Assembly: GCA_937895315.1 (NCBI GenBank)
Contig: CALAWM010000087.1
Location: forward strand, 1-7,428
Reading direction: 5' to 3'
Source: an uncultured Caryophanales bacterium
GTDB lineage: Bacteria > Bacillota_I > Bacilli_A > RFN20 > CAG-826
Length of the DNA: 7,428 nucleotides
Shown here: positions 6,088 to 7,428 of the stretch, piece by piece
Numbering within the stretch: the first letter of the stretch is position 1
How the letters are laid out: each line of letters opens with the position of its first letter
The notes under the pieces: generated by a model
The model's input: the letters and a program-made list of their open reading frames with translations, nothing else
What the model was told of the DNA's origin: nothing
The model's database searches: none
Program-made: the position numbers and the translations under genes

Positions 6088-6111
6088 TTCTTGGTAAATA
6101 GGGTAAAAACA

Positions 6112-6711
6112 ATGGAAAACTTACAAACGATTATTGCTAACAACTTAAGTTACTTACGGCGTAAAAATAACCTTACTCAGCAAGAACTCGCGCTAAAAAT
6201 CAACTATAGCGATAACGCCATTAGTCGCTGGGAGCGCGGTGAAGCAACACCGACAATTGAAACTTTAGAAATTATTGCCCATTATTTTGGTATTAAAGTC
6301 AGTGATTTGTTAGACGAAAATTACCAATCAAAAAGTACCCCGGAAAACAAGGGAAAACTTGTCCAACGGATCTTCGTCATGCTTTTTAGTATTTCGATTG
6401 TGTGGACTTTTGCCCTGGTTGGCTTTATTTATACTTTAACTTTCCAAGACCAATTAGGAGCCTATGGCGATCATGCTTGGTTACTATTTATTTTTAGTTT
6501 ACCAATTACGTGTTTAGTCCTTTATTTCTATAACCGGATGTGGGGCAATCGCATGTACCACCTCATCATCTTCTCTTTCTTCTGGTGGACACTCTTAACG
6601 GCCTTTTACTTATATCTATTATTTGTCCCGGGCGTTAATCTGTGGTTAATCTTCTTACTTGGTATCCCGGCCGAACTTGCCCAAGTACTCTGGTTTTTCA
6701 TTAGAAAATAA
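6112..6711 (+). CDS. Membrane-anchored XRE-family (Cro/CI) transcriptional regulator
   Basis: A 199-residue protein. Residues 3-68 form a Cro/CI-type helix-turn-helix (IIANNLSYLRRKNNLTQQELA, then AISRWERGEATPTIETLEIIAHYFGIKVSDLL), the standard XRE layout. After a short polar linker come four predicted membrane helices at about 87-109, 122-140, 149-171 and 176-196, rich in Trp, Phe and Tyr. XRE regulators tethered by a multi-helix domain occur in Firmicutes; whether the domain senses the membrane state here is inference. The start at ATG 6112 is chosen because a strong promoter sits between the two possible starts and the fold begins right there, with a modest AGGG at 6100-6103. An earlier in-frame ATG at 6049 has GGGAGG at 6031-6036, but with 12-nt spacing. 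The gene is divergent from the acyltransferase/GT8 operon, which it may regulate. No terminator hairpin is seen after it. Confidence 0.9.
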   Translation: MENLQTIIANNLSYLRRKNNLTQQELALKINYSDNAISRWERGEATPTIETLEIIAHYFGIKVSDLLDENYQSKSTPENKGKLVQRIFVMLFSISIVWTFALVGFIYTLTFQDQLGAYGDHAWLLFIFSLPITCLVLYFYNRMWGNRMYHLIIFSFFWWTLLTAFYLYLLFVPGVNLWLIFLLGIPAELAQVLWFFIRK

Positions 6712-6741
6712 AATTAAGAAAAAATTATACTTTACCTATCA

Positions 6742-6773
6742 AAATATAAGTAGCGATTATATAAATATAAGTA
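6742..6773 (+). repeat. Two 11-bp direct repeats in the AT-rich gap before nfeD
   Basis: AAATATAAGTA occurs at 6742-6752 and again at 6763-6773, exactly 21 bp apart (two helical turns). The gap 6712-6832 is otherwise very AT-rich and holds the -10 of the next gene. This could be a tandem regulator site upstream of that promoter or a small AT-rich duplication. Confidence 0.45.
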
Positions 6774-6804
6774 AACAATATAAAAAATAAGCACATATTC
6801 ACGC

Positions 6805-6810
6805 TATAAT
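6805..6810 (+). promoter_or_regulatory. -10 element of the NfeD/SPFH operon
   Basis: A consensus TATAAT lies 22 bp before the ATG at 6833. No good -35 is found at 16-18 bp upstream; the sequence there is A-rich. Transcription would start near 6817, giving a leader that is little more than the ribosome site. The poor -35 leaves room for an activator. Confidence 0.55.
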
Positions 6811-6816
6811 GTATGT

Positions 6817-6824
6817 GAAGGAGG
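6817..6824 (+). promoter_or_regulatory. Strong ribosome binding site that fixes the NfeD start
   Basis: GAAGGAGG is followed by 8 nt and ATG 6833. The in-frame ATG at 6827 is only 2 nt away from it, and the ATG at 6809 lies upstream of it and overlaps the -10, so both can be set aside. Confidence 0.85.
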
Positions 6825-6832
6825 ATATGCTT

Positions 6833-7306
6833 ATGCCACAAATAATTACCGTGATGGAGATTGACTGGTATTTTGGTTTATGGTTAGGAATTTTTATTCT
6901 GGCCCTTATTATTGAAGCGGCCGAACCGGGGCTTATTAGTATTTGGTTTGCCGGTGGTGCCTTAGTAGCCTTTATCCTAAGTTTATTCCCAAATATTCCG
7001 TTTTGGGTGCAAATAATTGCCTTTATTGTCACCAGTGGAATTTTGCTCACCTTAAGTTTTATCTTCTTTAGGAAGTCATTCTTAAATGTGAAAACGCAAA
7101 ACACCAATTTAGATGCCTTAATTTCTGAAGAAGTAACGCTCTTATCAATCTGTAATAAAGATACACTTGGTGAAGTTACATACCGCGATGTAACTTGGAA
7201 AGTGACCCCCAAAAATCATGAAGATCAATTCGAAAGCGGGGAAGTAGCCGTTGTTGATTCTATTCGCGGAAATCGTCTTGTTATTACAAAGAAAGGAAGT
7301 AACTAA
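6833..7306 (+). CDS. NfeD-like membrane protein
   Basis: A 157-residue protein of the short NfeD type, without the N-terminal ClpP-like protease of long NfeD. Hydrophobic segments at about 12-27, 31-46 and 52-78, with IEAAEPGLISIWFAGGALVAF between the first two, match the membrane part. The C-terminal 65 or so residues contain GEVTYRDVTWKV and GEVAVVDSIRGNRLVITKK, the beta-strand pattern of the NfeD OB-fold (G-x-V...W.V...G..V.V....G..L.V). NfeD proteins work with SPFH/flotillin-like proteins in membrane microdomains, as for YuaF with FloT in Bacillus subtilis. The next gene begins one base after the stop and is such a protein, which supports the call strongly. The OB-fold is expected to interact with the partner, but this is family knowledge. 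The start at 6833 is fixed by GAAGGAGG. Confidence 0.92.
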   Translation: MPQIITVMEIDWYFGLWLGIFILALIIEAAEPGLISIWFAGGALVAFILSLFPNIPFWVQIIAFIVTSGILLTLSFIFFRKSFLNVKTQNTNLDALISEEVTLLSICNKDTLGEVTYRDVTWKVTPKNHEDQFESGEVAVVDSIRGNRLVITKKGSN

Positions 7307-7307
7307 C

Positions 7308-7428
7308 ATGTTAAACATTAATTTCTTACTCACGGAAGGACAAGTAATTGGCATCGTCGCCGCTGCTGTTCTTCTTCTTATCATCCTTGTCATTATCATT
7401 CGCTCGATTCGAATCGTCAGACAAGCAT
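7308..7428 (+). CDS. SPFH/band-7 (paraslipin-like) protein, N-terminal part only (cut by right edge)
   Basis: Forty codons are visible. The start ATG 7308 lies one base after the NfeD stop, and AAAGGAAG ends about 8 nt upstream, inside the NfeD coding end. The peptide has a short polar start, one strong hydrophobic helix (about residues 12-31) and then IRSIRIVRQA. A single N-terminal helix followed directly by xIRIVxQA is how stomatin/paraslipin/QmcA-type SPFH proteins begin (usually RIVPQ or similar); here Arg stands where Pro is common. Together with the NfeD partner this makes an SPFH protein very likely, organising membrane microdomains as a homo-oligomer. The SPFH domain itself lies beyond the window, so flotillin and paraslipin types cannot be fully separated. 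Confidence 0.8.
   Translation, partial: MLNINFLLTEGQVIGIVAAAVLLLIILVIIIRSIRIVRQA

Noticed and set aside
6049..6111. N-terminal extension of the XRE regulator from ATG 6049
   Set aside because: A near-consensus promoter sits within it and the extension matches no family feature. GGGAGG at 6031-6036 is 12 nt away, so a longer form is not fully excluded.
6809..6832. Earlier NfeD starts at 6809 and 6827
   Set aside because: The first overlaps the TATAAT and lies before the ribosome site. The second is only 2 nt from GAAGGAGG. ATG 6833 has ideal spacing.
6799..7212. Minus-strand open frame of 137 codons opposite nfeD
   Set aside because: It mirrors the NfeD coding sequence, has no convincing ribosome site or domain, and is a shadow.
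7145..7399. Minus-strand open frame of 84 codons across the nfeD/SPFH junction
   Set aside because: It overlaps two well-supported plus-strand genes and has no domain or ribosome site.
1..7428. Mobile element, CRISPR array, tRNA or rRNA, or recoded UGA
   Set aside because: No transposase, integrase, spaced identical repeats or RNA gene was seen. UGA serves as stop at 4360-4362 and 5175-5177, while Trp is encoded by TGG.

Overview
The window is AT-rich, tightly packed bacterial DNA with low-GC Firmicutes signals: strong AGGAGG-type ribosome sites, sigma-A promoters, ATGA stop/start overlaps, lipoprotein signals with an LVGC lipobox, and a membrane-tethered XRE regulator. TGG encodes Trp and TGA is used as a true stop at two gene ends, so the standard bacterial code applies, not the Mycoplasma/Spiroplasma code. 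My best guess is an uncultured gut- or environment-associated member of the Bacilli near the Mollicutes/Erysipelotrichia. That placement is inference; no phylogenetic marker is present.

Region 1 (1-2632) is a sugar-utilisation locus. A GH43 glycosidase lipoprotein and a second lipoprotein, cut by the left edge and overlapping the first by one base, read leftward. A LacI-family repressor reads divergently to the right. The 308 bp between them holds a clear lacI promoter, a LacI-type palindrome with a central CG, and a pair of direct repeats 21 bp apart. The simplest model is a locally regulated, surface-anchored system attacking an arabinan-like plant glycan.

Region 2 (2633-5954, minus strand) is a compact operon of four cytosolic enzymes in the order PlsC-like acyltransferase, GT8, GT8, PlsC-like acyltransferase. 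The first two junctions are 4-bp ATGA overlaps. The last is TAG-TAT-ATG in the same frame with no Shine-Dalgarno site. The two acyltransferases share an unusual extended block (YPE-x3-W-x2-Y-x3-RP). Two lipid acyltransferases bracketing two sugar transferases suggest assembly of an acylated glycolipid or lipid-linked glycan, possibly not yet described. The lacI terminator lies inside the 3' end of the last acyltransferase gene.

Region 3 (5955-7428, plus strand) starts with a divergent intergenic region that holds a perfect 17-bp palindrome near the acyltransferase operon start and a strong promoter for an XRE-type DNA-binding protein with four transmembrane helices. After an AT-rich gap with 11-bp direct repeats comes an NfeD-like membrane protein. 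One base further on is the start of an SPFH/paraslipin-like protein cut by the right edge. NfeD and SPFH proteins are a classical pair in membrane microdomain organisation.

Start codons of three genes (lacI, xre, nfeD) were moved downstream of the longest open frame, because promoter elements or a strong ribosome site lie inside the longer versions.
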